A DNA stretch of 64,000 nt. Source: Paludisphaera soli (lineage in GTDB: Bacteria > Planctomycetota > Planctomycetia > Isosphaerales > Isosphaeraceae). Made by a program: the position numbers and the translations under genes. The notes below the pieces were generated by a model. It did not search any database, was not told where the DNA came from, and saw only the letters and a program-made list of their open reading frames with translations. The stretch spans positions 310,001 to 374,000 of the forward strand of contig NZ_JAALJI010000002.1 of assembly GCF_011064595.1 (NCBI RefSeq). Direction: 5' to 3'. Of this stretch, positions 12,806-21,918 are shown piece by piece. Numbering within the stretch: the stretch's first letter is position 1; each line of letters begins with the position of its first letter.

Positions 12806-14116
12806 ATGCCGCTGGTTTTGAACCTGATCTACGTCGCGACGCTGATCGTGCTGTCGCCGGTCATCGCGTTCCGGATGGTGCGTTCGGGCAAGTATCGCGA
12901 CGGCCTCTGGGAGAAGTTCTCGGGGGACGCCCCGAATCGCATGGGCGAGGGGCCCTGCCTCTGGTTCCACGCCGTCAGCGTGGGCGAGGTCCTGCTGCTG
13001 CGGCCGCTGGTCCGCGAGATGGCCCGCCGCCGGCCGAACTGGGAGATCGTGATCTCGACGACCACCCCCACCGGGCTGGCCGTGGCGAGGCGGACCTTCC
13101 CCGAGCTGATCACCTTCTACGCCCCGTTCGACTTCAGCTGGGCGACCCGGCGGGCGATGGCCCGCGTCCGGCCGACGGTCCTGGCGCTCGTCGAGCTGGA
13201 GCTGTGGCCGAACCTGATCCGGGCCGCCAAACGCTCCGGGGCGAACGTCGCGGTCATCAACGCCCGCCTGAGCGAGCGGAGCCACCGGGGCTATCGCCGG
13301 ATCCGGGGGCCGCTCGGCCCCACCCTGCACCGCATCGACGCGGTCGCGGCGCAGGACGAGGACTACGCCCGCCGGTTCGTCGACCTGGGCGTGCCCGTCG
13401 ACCGCGTGAGCGTGACCGGGTCGGTGAAGTTCGACGGCCTGGAGAGCGACCGCAACAACGCGAAGACCCGCAAGCTCCGGACGGAGTTGGGCCTGACGGC
13501 CGCCGACCTGATCTTCGTGGCCGGCAGCACGATGGACGGCGAGGAGGAGGCGGCGCTCGCCGCGTATCGCGCGGCTCGTCGCGACCATCCCCGCCTGCGG
13601 CTCGTGCTGGTGCCGAGGCACGCCGAGCGGTTCGAGGCCGTGGCCCGCTGGCTGGAATCCGAGGGCGAGACGGTGGTCCGGCGGAGCGAAGGCCCGGCGT
13701 CTCCTCCCCCCCCAAGCGGTTCGGCGCCGGTCGTCCTGATCGACACCCTCGGCGAGCTGGGGGCGGTCTGGGGCCTGGCGGACGTCGCGTTCGTCGGCGG
13801 CAGCCTGCTCCCGGGCCGGGGCGGGCAGAACATGATGGAGCCGGCGGCCTACGGAGCGTCGGTGATGTTCGGCCCCCACACGGCCAACTTTCGCGAGACC
13901 GTGGCCCAGCTGCTGGCGCGCGACGCCGCCCGGCGGGTCGCCGGGGCCGGCGAGCTGGCGGCCCGGCTCCGCGAGGACCTCGACGAGCCGGAGAAGGCCG
14001 CGGCCCGCGGCGAGGCGGGGCGGCGGTTCGTGCTGGCCCAGCACGGGGCCTCCGGGCGGACGCTCCACGAGCTGGACCGCCTGGTCGAATCGTCGCACGC
14101 GCAAAAATCGGCTTGA
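12806..14116 (+). CDS. waaA: 3-deoxy-D-manno-octulosonic acid transferase (GT30)
   Basis: WaaA (KdtA) adds Kdo to lipid A at the inner face of the inner membrane during lipopolysaccharide synthesis. The 436-aa length fits the family (420-440). Residues about 5-22 form the N-terminal membrane anchor. FHAVSVGEV holds the catalytic-region Ser-Val-Gly-Glu, and STTTPTGLAVA, LVELELWPNL and VINARLSERSHRGYRR are all GT30 signatures. The C-terminal Rossmann half contains VTGSVKFD, AGSTMDGEEE, VPRHAERF and FVGGSLLPGRGGQNMMEPAAYG. A GGGAAAGGA ribosome site precedes the ATG. Its presence implies that this planctomycete makes a Kdo-containing lipid A. Confidence 0.95.
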   Translation: MPLVLNLIYVATLIVLSPVIAFRMVRSGKYRDGLWEKFSGDAPNRMGEGPCLWFHAVSVGEVLLLRPLVREMARRRPNWEIVISTTTPTGLAVARRTFPELITFYAPFDFSWATRRAMARVRPTVLALVELELWPNLIRAAKRSGANVAVINARLSERSHRGYRRIRGPLGPTLHRIDAVAAQDEDYARRFVDLGVPVDRVSVTGSVKFDGLESDRNNAKTRKLRTELGLTAADLIFVAGSTMDGEEEAALAAYRAARRDHPRLRLVLVPRHAERFEAVARWLESEGETVVRRSEGPASPPPPSGSAPVVLIDTLGELGAVWGLADVAFVGGSLLPGRGGQNMMEPAAYGASVMFGPHTANFRETVAQLLARDAARRVAGAGELAARLREDLDEPEKAAARGEAGRRFVLAQHGASGRTLHELDRLVESSHAQKSA

Positions 14117-14241
14117 TCGGTTTTTCCGTTTCGCGATAGTCTTCACCTGATATCGTGGACCCGGGACCGAGAGATCGCCGTGTGCTCTCCTCTCCCGGAC
14201 ACGGTCCTGGACCCCGCACGGCGGCCTACGATAGGAATAGG

Positions 14242-14610
14242 ATGGATCTGGAAATGAGCGAGCCCGAGAACCCCACGCCGCAGCAGCAGGTGACCACCGA
14301 GGTCGTCGTCGACGATTCCGCGACGGTGCCGTCCTACTCGAACTTCTGCCGCGTGACGGCGACGCCCGAGGAGGTCATCCTCGACTTCGGCCTGAACCCT
14401 CAGCCGTTCGCCCAGGGCCGGCAGGACGTCAAGGCCATCCAGCGGCTCGTCATGAACTTCTACACCGCCAAGCGGCTGCTGACCGCGCTGGGGATGACGA
14501 TCCAGCGCCATGAGGGGACTTTCGGCTCGATCGAGCTCGACGTCCGCCGTCGCGCCCAGGTGCCGCAGCAGGCCCAGACGAGCCCCGGCCCGAAGGGCGT
14601 GGTCGAGTAA
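14242..14610 (+). CDS. DUF3467 family protein
   Basis: The 122-aa protein matches the DUF3467 family, small proteins of unknown role common in planctomycetes and actinobacteria. The core runs from about residue 30 (YSNFCRVTATPEEVILDFGL) to the helix IQRLVMNFYTAKRLLTALGMTIQRHEG and a short tail. Two starts are possible, ATG at 14242 and ATG at 14254. The first has AGGAA 4 bp upstream and is taken here. It follows waaA by 125 bp. The 5' part of the intergenic stretch is AT-richer than average (ATCGGTTTTTCCGTTTCGCG), so an own promoter is possible. A strong hairpin follows the stop. Confidence 0.8.
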   Translation: MDLEMSEPENPTPQQQVTTEVVVDDSATVPSYSNFCRVTATPEEVILDFGLNPQPFAQGRQDVKAIQRLVMNFYTAKRLLTALGMTIQRHEGTFGSIELDVRRRAQVPQQAQTSPGPKGVVE

Positions 14611-14962
14611 GCCGACCGCCCCGAATCCCGGAAAGCCCACCCGCGGGAGGCCGCGGCGAGCAACCCTCGCCGCCGCCTCCCGCGTCTCATTCCCCGCCTC
14701 CCGCCCGCACGCCCCCCTCGCCCGGCCCCGGGCCGCTCCTAGCGATTTTTCCGCTTGCATCGCCCCTTTCCCTGATCGCCGCGGGCCCCGACGGCCGATT
14801 CAGATGTTGACAAAAGATCCGCGTGCGCGGGTTGCACCCCGAGTCCGGGTCTTGCCGGATGTTTCGACTCATCGTCAAACGCCAGGTGCGCCGATACTGA
14901 GGATTGCCGGGCGTCTCGGCCTCGGTTCAGGACGGACGAGTCCAGCGATAGGAGATAATGGA
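14611..14962 (+). other. intergenic region upstream of the S8 protease gene
   Basis: The 352-bp gap contains a long hairpin at 14643-14683. A TTGACA hexamer lies at 14807-14812 with no good -10 at the right distance, and a clear AGGAG ribosome site at 14950-14954 precedes the next ATG. No gene is supported. Confidence 0.5.
14643..14683 (+). terminator. terminator-like hairpin after the DUF3467 gene
   Basis: An 18-bp stem (14643-14660 with 14666-14683) has one mismatch and a 5-nt loop, 32 bp after the stop codon. The following bases GTCTCATTCC are only mildly T-rich, so a terminator role is likely but not certain. Confidence 0.5.
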
Positions 14963-17900
14963 ATGTCTCAGCCATCCCGACCGCGGGCGCAAGGCCCAGC
15001 GCAGCGTCGTAACCGCAACCTCAAGCTCGAAGGCCTGACCGCGCTCGAGCGGCGTGACCTGCTGGCCCCCGTCGTGCCGGTGTATCCGCTCCAGGCCGAG
15101 TTCACGGCGGCGGACACGCCGACGAACGCGTTCCTGGGGACCGTGGTCGTCAGCTCGAACACCGATGCCGACACGCTCACCAGCGCCGCGCCGATCACCT
15201 CGGTGGCCCAGCTGACGCCCCTCTCGTCGTTCGGCGGCGACATGGTGCGGATCCAGGCCGGCCCGGGCGGCATCTTCGGCAACGGCCTCTATGCGATCTC
15301 TCGCGGGGCCGGCGACAACGAAGGCGCCGTGGACCGTCCGGGGGTGATCTACCGGATCGACTCGGCGACCGGCAAGGCCAGCGTGTTCTTCGACCTGAAC
15401 ACGGTCATGAGCCAGATCGACCCCAACGCGCTGAACACCGACGGCGTGAACCCGGCGGCGAACTCGCTGGGCGGGGCGTCCGGCGGGGCGGTCGACGCCA
15501 CCGGGTTCACCAACTGGTACGACATCGCGTTCGACCCCGAGGGCTACATCGACGGCAAGCCGTCGATGCTGGTCACCACCTCGGACCGGTCCGACCCGGC
15601 GAAGAACGCGATCTACCGGATCGGGGCCGACGGTTCGTTCCTGGGCGCCTTCGTGACCCTGACGGACGGCCAGGCGGCGACCAAGTTCAACATCAACCCG
15701 ACGGCCGTGGTCGTGCCGGGGCCGGAGTTCCAGAGCTTCCTCCGCGGGGTGATCGCCGGCAGCGGCGTCAGCTCGACCGGCGGCACGCTGGCCGCCCTGT
15801 TCTTCGACGCCAACCAGTATTCGCCGGGCCAGGTGATCTCGAACGCCTCGACGCTGCCGAAGGGGGTGTCGCAGACCGGGATGAGCGCCGGGCCGATCAC
15901 GGGCATGACCCAGGCGAACATCGACTACTTCTCGCCGGTGTACTCGGCCTTCACCGACTTCGGGACCCCCGCGGGCGGCGGGATCCCCGCGACGCCCGGC
16001 TTCAGCGGCGTGCAGGGCTCCAACGGCGACCTGCTGATCGGCGACCCGTCGCTCGACTCGGTCACCGACCCGCTGGTCGTCGACGCCAACCCGTTCCTGA
16101 CCACGCCGTTCCGGCGGTTCCAGGACATCGCGTTCGACCAGTACAGCTACTTCGCCCAGTCGGTGGGCCTGGAGGCGGCCGACTCGACCACCACGACGGG
16201 GGGCGTCGTGACCGGGGTGACGGTCACCGGCCAGCCGACCTACGCCGGCAACCTGTTCGTCAGCGACCTGGCCTCGGGCCTGTACGTCTCGGTGACCTCG
16301 GTGGAGGACGCGGCCCTCGGCATCCCCGCGGGCGTCGTCGTCAACGTCCCGGTGCAGGGGAGCGGGATCGTCGGCCTCGAGCTGGCCGACCCCAGCCAGC
16401 CCTACAACGCCGCGACCAACCCGCTGGTGCCGATCGTCACCAACGGCAACACCACCGGCGGCAGCAACATCGGCGGCCGGGTCGTCCGGATCACGCCGGT
16501 CGGGATCACGACGGTGTTCGCCCAGGGCTTCAACACCTCGGGCGCCCAGGACTCGACCAGCTTCATGGATTCGAGCCTGAGCATCACCTTCTCGGCCGAC
16601 GGTACGGTCTTCTACGCGTCGGACGGCGACGGCATCTGGCAGTTCAAGACGACCGCCAGCCTCGCCGGCTCGACCTCGGGCACGCTGATCGGCCTGAACG
16701 ACCTCCGCACCCTGGCCGTGCCCTATGACGGCCGCGGCAGCGCGGTGGCCGTCATCGACACCGGCGTCGACTCGCTCTCCTCGCCGTTCCGCGGCCGCGT
16801 CGGGGCCGGCAAGAACCTCTACACCGGGGGCAACGGCAACATCGACGTCGCGTCGCTCGACACCGGGACCACGGGGACCGGCGGCGGCGGCGGCACCGGC
16901 GGAGGCACAGGCGGAGGCACCGGCGGCGGCACCACCGGCGGCGGCACCGTGCTGGCCAACAGCTTCGACGGCCACGGCACGCCCGTGGCGGGCGTCGTCG
17001 CCCAGTTCGTCCCCCAGGCCACCATCAACCCGGTCGCGATCTTCTCGCCCTACTTCGGCTCGCTGACGATCACCGTCGGCGGCACGACCGGCGGCGGGAC
17101 GGGCGGCGGCACCGGCGGCGGGACGGGCGGCGGCAGCCTGACCGCGACCGCCAACGCCCTGACGAGCACGAACGGCGTCTACAACGGCCTCGCCTACGTC
17201 GCCTCGCAGCCCTACGTCAACGACCCGGTGCGGCCGGGCCAGGTCTCCCGGGTGATCGCCTCGACCCTGGCCTTCGGCACCACCCAGACGTGGACGAGCG
17301 AGGCCCAGGCCTTCCGCAACTATCCCCAGATCGTCATCGCCCTGAAGCTCCAGCTCCGAAAGTTCCGCCAGCTGGGTATCGCGCCGATCGCGGCCGCCGG
17401 CCAGTTCGGCTCGCCGCTGGGCCTCGGCTCGGGCGGGACCACCGGCGGCGGCACGGGCGGCGGCGGCGGCGGCGCCGGCGGCGGCACCGGCGCCACCGCC
17501 ACCGGCCTGTTCCGCAGCAACGCCGACGACCCGTCGCTGGGCGACACCAACGGCATGTCGCTGCCGGCCATCCTGAACGAGACGATCTCGGTGACGGGCG
17601 TCTATCCGTTCCCCTACTACACGAGCGTGTCCACCACGCCGGACAACCCGGCGGTGGGGGCGATCCCCAACCCGGCCGGCCCGGTTCTGGTCTTCGGCAA
17701 CGCCCTCACGATCGGCGGGACGGCCACCGGCGGGACCGGCGGCGGGACGGGCGGCGGCACCGGCGGCGGCACCGAGGCCAACGTCGCGGCCAACGTCGAG
17801 ACCTTTGCGGCCTCCGACTTCGCCATCTGGAACGACCGGGTCCCGGGGGCCGTGAACCGCACGATCGCCACCGACTTCGCGGCCCCGGCCCTCGACGTCC

Positions 17901-19537
17901 CCACCTTCCGCCGGCGGTTCTCGGCACTCCAGGCCGCGGACGCGACCGACGAGACCTCGGGCGACGCCGCCAACCGGCTGACCTTCACCCAGGTCGGGAC
18001 CTCGATGTCGACCGGCATCCTGACCGGCGCCTACTCCATGGTGGCCTCGGCCCTGGACTACTGGACCAACCTCAACAAGGACCAGGGGGTCACCTCGGAC
18101 GCGTACCTGACGACCCCGGTCGGCGTCCGCTCGCTGTACTTCAACCCCCACGGGATCGGCGACCTCTCGGCCTTCAACACGCCGGACGGGATCAACGGCA
18201 TCCTCGCCTGGACGGCCGTCCCCGCCTTCGACCTGAACGACGGCGGCAGCCTCTCGACCCCGGCCCTGGTCAGCTCGACCGACAAGCAGCACGGCTTCGT
18301 CGGGGCGAACGAGCCGCCGGCCTACGCCCGCGTCTCGATCAGCAATGCGATCGCCGCGATCGAGGGGACCATCGCCCTCAACTACCTGATCAGCCAGAAC
18401 GTCCTGCCGATCATCGACGCCAACAACGACGGCGTCCTGACCGCCCAGGAGGTCCAGGACTTCACCGACACGGCCGCGACCAAGGGCATGCCCGAGGCCG
18501 GCGCCATGGCCCGACTCCTCGGCGGCACGGCCACCTACGCCCAGACCCAGGCCGGCGTCAACAACGTCGTCTTCAACGAGAACCCGGACTCCCCCGGGGC
18601 CCTGCAACGCCGCTTCAACTTCTTCGACTTCGTCGCGAACGGCCAGCTCAAGGGCGGGGTCAGCCTGGAGAGCCTCAAGATGCTCTCCCAGACCCTGCTC
18701 CCCAAGCCGGACTCGTACGTGGTCGTCGACCGCCAGCGTGCGTCGGTCAACGGCTTCCTCGTCGACCCGACCGCCCAGCGGAACACCACGGCCCTGCAGC
18801 ACAAGCTGCCGCAGTACATGTGGGTCCCGCAGGCCACGGTCGCCCGGTACCGCGGCATGTCCCCGGCCCGGTTCAAGATCAACCGCAACGAGGCGCCCGG
18901 CAGCTCGTTCCCGGTCTACACGCTGTTCCAGAACTCGCCCGCCCCGGTCCAGCGGGAATCCCGCACCGTCTCCACGAGCAAGGTCGTGAACGGCGAGAAG
19001 ATCAACGTCGTCCAGGTGGTCCAGGGCCCGGCGATCTCGAACAGGCCCGCCGCGACCACGCCGACGACCACCACGCCGGCCCCGACGACCCCCACGCCGA
19101 CGACCACCACGCCGGCCCCGACGACCACCACGCCGACGACCACCACGCCGGCCCCGACGACCACCACGCCGACGACCGTCACCCCGCCGAGCCAGGTGCT
19201 GGCGGCCCTGGTCGACCTGGCCAACCAGAACCAGCAGGCGAGCAAGTCCGGGACCACGCTTCCGGCGGCCACGCCCCTGGTGACCGAGCAGGCGACGACG
19301 CCCGCGACCACGACGCCCGCTTCGACGGCCGCCGTCTCCACCGAGGTCCCGACGACGCCGACGGCCGAGGCCGACGCCGCCGCCAAGACCGCCGCGGCCG
19401 AGCTGGCCGTCCAGCAGCAGGCCGCCGCCCAGGCCCAGGCCGCCAAGGCCGCCGCCCAGAAGGCCGCCCGGGCCTCCGCCAACAACAAGACCACCCTCCA
19501 GAAGATCTGGGACGACATCAAGAACCCGTTCACCTGA
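14963..19537 (+). CDS. LEPR-XLL-type secreted subtilisin-like (S8) serine protease
   Basis: This 1,524-aa extracellular protein is probably a serine protease. The N-terminus has the planctomycete export-associated motif LTALERRDLLAP (about residues 26-37) instead of an ordinary signal peptide. Residues about 60-560 form a repetitive beta-rich domain resembling surface propeller proteins. The S8 triad can be read as D599 (VAVIDTGVD), H671 (DGHGTPVAGVV) and S1014 (GTSMSTGILTG). The 343-residue gap between His and Ser is far above the usual 150-200 and includes Gly-Thr-rich blocks. A single EF-hand-like loop is at 1152-1163 (DANNDGVLTAQE). The tail has a Thr/Pro block (about 1364-1408), then Ala/Gln-rich coiled coil. 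AGGAG lies 8 bp before the ATG, and a strong terminator follows. Confidence 0.85.
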   Translation: MSQPSRPRAQGPAQRRNRNLKLEGLTALERRDLLAPVVPVYPLQAEFTAADTPTNAFLGTVVVSSNTDADTLTSAAPITSVAQLTPLSSFGGDMVRIQAGPGGIFGNGLYAISRGAGDNEGAVDRPGVIYRIDSATGKASVFFDLNTVMSQIDPNALNTDGVNPAANSLGGASGGAVDATGFTNWYDIAFDPEGYIDGKPSMLVTTSDRSDPAKNAIYRIGADGSFLGAFVTLTDGQAATKFNINPTAVVVPGPEFQSFLRGVIAGSGVSSTGGTLAALFFDANQYSPGQVISNASTLPKGVSQTGMSAGPITGMTQANIDYFSPVYSAFTDFGTPAGGGIPATPGFSGVQGSNGDLLIGDPSLDSVTDPLVVDANPFLTTPFRRFQDIAFDQYSYFAQSVGLEAADSTTTTGGVVTGVTVTGQPTYAGNLFVSDLASGLYVSVTSVEDAALGIPAGVVVNVPVQGSGIVGLELADPSQPYNAATNPLVPIVTNGNTTGGSNIGGRVVRITPVGITTVFAQGFNTSGAQDSTSFMDSSLSITFSADGTVFYASDGDGIWQFKTTASLAGSTSGTLIGLNDLRTLAVPYDGRGSAVAVIDTGVDSLSSPFRGRVGAGKNLYTGGNGNIDVASLDTGTTGTGGGGGTGGGTGGGTGGGTTGGGTVLANSFDGHGTPVAGVVAQFVPQATINPVAIFSPYFGSLTITVGGTTGGGTGGGTGGGTGGGSLTATANALTSTNGVYNGLAYVASQPYVNDPVRPGQVSRVIASTLAFGTTQTWTSEAQAFRNYPQIVIALKLQLRKFRQLGIAPIAAAGQFGSPLGLGSGGTTGGGTGGGGGGAGGGTGATATGLFRSNADDPSLGDTNGMSLPAILNETISVTGVYPFPYYTSVSTTPDNPAVGAIPNPAGPVLVFGNALTIGGTATGGTGGGTGGGTGGGTEANVAANVETFAASDFAIWNDRVPGAVNRTIATDFAAPALDVPTFRRRFSALQAADATDETSGDAANRLTFTQVGTSMSTGILTGAYSMVASALDYWTNLNKDQGVTSDAYLTTPVGVRSLYFNPHGIGDLSAFNTPDGINGILAWTAVPAFDLNDGGSLSTPALVSSTDKQHGFVGANEPPAYARVSISNAIAAIEGTIALNYLISQNVLPIIDANNDGVLTAQEVQDFTDTAATKGMPEAGAMARLLGGTATYAQTQAGVNNVVFNENPDSPGALQRRFNFFDFVANGQLKGGVSLESLKMLSQTLLPKPDSYVVVDRQRASVNGFLVDPTAQRNTTALQHKLPQYMWVPQATVARYRGMSPARFKINRNEAPGSSFPVYTLFQNSPAPVQRESRTVSTSKVVNGEKINVVQVVQGPAISNRPAATTPTTTTPAPTTPTPTTTTPAPTTTTPTTTTPAPTTTTPTTVTPPSQVLAALVDLANQNQQASKSGTTLPAATPLVTEQATTPATTTPASTAAVSTEVPTTPTAEADAAAKTAAAELAVQQQAAAQAQAAKAAAQKAARASANNKTTLQKIWDDIKNPFT
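16865..16948 (+). repeat. Gly-Thr (GGGT) coding repeat, first of four blocks
   Basis: Imperfect 12-bp units encode Gly-Gly-Gly-Thr between the catalytic Asp and His of the protease. Similar blocks occur at about 17079-17140, 17431-17500 and 17713-17773. They are probably flexible linkers and are prone to slippage. Confidence 0.85.
19053..19185 (+). repeat. Thr/Pro-rich coding repeat
   Basis: Repeated units of about 21-33 bp encode alternating TTTTPAPTT and TTTTPT segments near the C-terminus of the protease. This is typical of an extended, possibly glycosylated wall-spanning linker. Confidence 0.85.
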
Positions 19538-19570
19538 TCCGGACGGGCCCTCGAACGAGGTGAATTCTCA

Positions 19571-19611
19571 CGGCCGGCCTCGATCCCTCGCGGATCGGGG
19601 CCGGCCGTTTT
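19571..19611 (+). terminator. strong rho-independent terminator of the S8 protease gene
   Basis: A 16-bp stem (19571-19586 with 19592-19607) contains a single T-G wobble, has a 5-nt loop, and is followed by TTTT. It lies 34 bp after the stop codon. Confidence 0.9.
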
Positions 19612-19633
19612 GCGTCCACGTTCTCGATCCTCG

Positions 19634-20056
19634 TCACCCGCCGAGGCTGCGGAGCCACGCTTCAAAGGAGGCTTTCTGTTCCTCCACCGAAGCCGGGTCG
19701 ACTCCCGGGCCATCCTCGAAAATGTCGACGAGGTCGGCCATTCGGCCCTGCCTGCCCATTTCCAGCTGATACGCCTTGATGCCGACGCCCATGGATTGGC
19801 ACATCGCCGACGGGTAGACGTTCCGACTGGAGCCGTAGCAGCGGGGCCTCAGGCCGAGCGCTTCGAGCTCGACTCGGATCGAGCGGAGCGCGGACCAGAA
19901 CTCCTCGTCATCGCGTACGATCTCGCTTCCTTGGAAGGCGATCGACAGACGCACCAAGTCGGGATGCTCGGGGCTCTCCTCCCACAACCGGAACTCGCCT
20001 CGAATCACGCCGCCGTCCGATGCGAGGAGATCCACCGGAACTCGCTCGGGGTCCAT
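19634..20056 (-). CDS. hypothetical protein, possible immunity-type small protein
   Basis: I do not recognise a characterised family in this 140-aa protein. It is soluble and acidic, with no signal peptide or membrane segment. The segment RCYGSSRNVYPSAMCQ, a KAYQLEMG strand and an acidic helix (MADLVDIFED) are the most distinctive parts. The frame opens at 20140, but an AGGAGG ribosome site lies 6 bp before the ATG at 20056, so that start is preferred. It ends 22 bp from the terminator of the convergent S8 protease gene. With the two neighbours at 20267 and 20982 it forms a small minus-strand group, which may consist of immunity-like proteins, but nothing proves this. Confidence 0.55.
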   Translation of the reverse strand: MDPERVPVDLLASDGGVIRGEFRLWEESPEHPDLVRLSIAFQGSEIVRDDEEFWSALRSIRVELEALGLRPRCYGSSRNVYPSAMCQSMGVGIKAYQLEMGRQGRMADLVDIFEDGPGVDPASVEEQKASFEAWLRSLGG

Positions 20057-20266
20057 GAACCGCCTCCTATCCGCATCGGCCGGGCCCGGATCATCGTACG
20101 GCGACGCCCGGGCGAGATTCCCCATCCGGTTCTCGAACATCGTGGGTCATCCGTGGCGAGGACCGAGAGTCAAGATACCGGACGTCGGCCGGCCGTCCGA
20201 TCCGTGGAAAGCGTTCGCCTGGATTACGCCGAGCACTCCCTTCGCCGCATGTCGCATGCAGATTCC

Positions 20267-20641
20267 CTACTCGCTCTGGGACGCCCTGGAAACCAGGTCC
20301 TCCGCGACTGCGAACCTCAGGCGGACCAGGCGCGAGCGCCGGGAGACCGCCCGTCGATAGTCGGCGATCGGCGTCTCCGCCACGGATGGGGGAGCGTCGC
20401 CGTCTCCCCGGGGCAGCTCGACGACGAGAACGCGCAGGTCTCCGTCCAGGACCGTATAGATGTCCTCCCCCTGTTCAGGAATCCAGTCGAGGACGAATGC
20501 CGTCGCCAGGTCGACGCCTCGCGATCGAAGGAACAAGGCGAGCGGATCGTCGGCCGGCCCATGGCGACGAGCGGCGTTGGATCGCGCCAACTCATCCCTC
20601 AGGCAATCCTCGGTGAGACTTCCGATCAGACGCATGATCAT
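20267..20641 (-). CDS. hypothetical protein
   Basis: No family is recognised for this 124-aa protein. It is mixed alpha/beta and cytosolic. The middle (GEDIYTVLDGDLRVLVVELPRG) reads as a beta hairpin, and the C-terminus is Arg-rich. Two consecutive Met codons (MIM) start it and the ribosome site is weak. Its codon use is less biased than that of the long neighbouring genes, in keeping with accessory DNA. It could be a small immunity-type or orphan protein. Confidence 0.45.
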   Translation of the reverse strand: MIMRLIGSLTEDCLRDELARSNAARRHGPADDPLALFLRSRGVDLATAFVLDWIPEQGEDIYTVLDGDLRVLVVELPRGDGDAPPSVAETPIADYRRAVSRRSRLVRLRFAVAEDLVSRASQSE

Positions 20642-20981
20642 GATAAGGATCTCACAGGGACTCAGCCTGGCGTCCCGAGGCGATCCGCGTCGCCAGGCGA
20701 GCGCATCACCTTAGTTGCGACTGACCATCCTCGCAACCGAGGCGGCTCTTGGCTACCGGACTGCAGACGCGCCCGTCGTTTCCCTCGCAGACCCGCTTCG
20801 TGCCGATCGAGCCGGGCGTCGACTCGGCCCCGCCGCCACAGGCCGTCGTCATTCTTGCCGCCGTTCCATCCTCGCGAGACGCGTCGGCTCCGGGGTGATC
20901 GGCGAGCTCAGGAAATTCCCCCGTGATCGGGCTGCAGGGGGAGGTGCCTGGCGGCTCGCGGCGTGCCCCGCGAAGCCGGGC
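20642..20981. other. intergenic region without supported gene
   Basis: This 340-bp stretch separates two minus-strand hypothetical genes. A plus-strand frame at 20715-21002 is Arg-rich, has no ribosome site and overlaps the next gene, so it is not called. I see no promoter or repeat. Confidence 0.45.
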
Positions 20982-21734
20982 TCAGTAGTCGGAATTTCTT
21001 GACACCCAGCCCGATGGCCAGTCGTAGGAACTCGAATCCCAACGCATTCCGAGTGGTTTCAGGAGACGCTGCAACTCGTGGAATGGGGCCTCGGCGCGGC
21101 TCGCGACCCAGAGGCAATCCTCGCCGCGTTCGATCTCGACCCCGATCACGAGATCGCGATGACCGTAGCAGCGGCTCGGGCCGGATGCGGCGTAGGCTGG
21201 CAAGGCGAGCCGCGGATAGTGGGACTCGATCGCGGTGAGGACGGCGTCCGTCCAGGGGCCGTTGGCCCGGCATCGGACGTCGTGGGACCACTTCAGGTCG
21301 CAGAGCAGCCTCTGAAGGGCGAACAGCGAGATCGACGGGCTCTCCTCCAGCCATTCGCCGTGTTCGTCTTCGGACGAGACGAAAACCGGCGGGTCCTCAG
21401 CCTGCCGCCCCTCGACGCCGACGCCCCATCGGACGACGGCCTGGCTCTCCTCATAGAAAACGATCCGCCCGTCCTCGATCCGCAGCCGATCCGGCCTCAC
21501 GAAGACGTCCTGGCGGGACCAGGCGTCCGCCCGCCGTCCGGCGATCGCGTACCATTCGCGCAGGGCGGCCGGCAGGTCGACGCCCAACCGCATCGCGGCG
21601 GCGTCGAGGGTCGCCGCGGGATCGCCCTCGGCGGGCCGCAGCGGGGGATGCCACTGGTCGAAGAACTCGCGAAGCAGGGCCCAGCGCTCGGCTCGGGCCG
21701 GGGGGATCGACAGGAACGGTGAGGGATGCCGCAT
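20982..21734 (-). CDS. SUKH/SMI1-KNR4-like protein
   Basis: The 250-aa protein has an N-terminal half resembling the SUKH (SMI1/KNR4) superfamily. LDAAAMRLGVDLPAALREWYAIAG is the characteristic helix and turn, RIEDGRIVFYEESQAVVRWGV the following strands, and a WLEESPSISLFALQRLL helix closes the domain. SUKH proteins include many polymorphic-toxin immunity proteins. The C-terminal part (about 170-250) is unassigned; RCYGHRDLVIGVEIE is its clearest segment. No toxin gene is visible nearby, so an immunity role is inference only. The gene lies downstream of the HlyD operon on the same strand, with a hairpin terminator between them. Confidence 0.6.
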   Translation of the reverse strand: MRHPSPFLSIPPARAERWALLREFFDQWHPPLRPAEGDPAATLDAAAMRLGVDLPAALREWYAIAGRRADAWSRQDVFVRPDRLRIEDGRIVFYEESQAVVRWGVGVEGRQAEDPPVFVSSEDEHGEWLEESPSISLFALQRLLCDLKWSHDVRCRANGPWTDAVLTAIESHYPRLALPAYAASGPSRCYGHRDLVIGVEIERGEDCLWVASRAEAPFHELQRLLKPLGMRWDSSSYDWPSGWVSRNSDY

Positions 21735-21840
21735 GGTCTTCGCCCCGTCCCGAGATCGCGGCCCGCCCCGGCGCGAGGGGGGAAGGACCGCGTGACGGGT
21801 CCAGGATACGTCGCGCGCCGACTGTCCTCCATCGGGTAAA

Positions 21841-21890
21841 GAGCGAGGCCCGGCGGCGATCGGGGGATCGCGGCCGGGCCTCGGGGTTTT
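21841..21890 (-). terminator. hairpin terminator after the HlyD/M50 operon
   Basis: An 11-bp stem (21844-21854 with 21873-21883) has inner pairing. Read on the minus strand it is followed by CTCTTTA, and on the plus strand by GGGTTTT. It sits 36 bp past the end of the M50 gene and could work in both directions. Confidence 0.55.
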
Positions 21891-21918
21891 GCGGTGGTCT
21901 GCGTCCGGGCGGGCCGGG

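Noticed and set aside
16865-17773. Spaced GC-rich repeats that might suggest a CRISPR-like array.
   Set aside because: Units are 12 bp, in frame, of irregular spacing and encode GGGT linkers in a protein.
14927-18802. A 1,291-codon minus-strand frame antisense to the S8 protease.
   Set aside because: Arg/Val/Asp-rich shadow with no motif; the plus strand shows clear domains, start and terminator.
20715-21002. A 95-codon plus-strand frame.
   Set aside because: Arg-rich, no ribosome site, overlaps the SUKH-like gene end.
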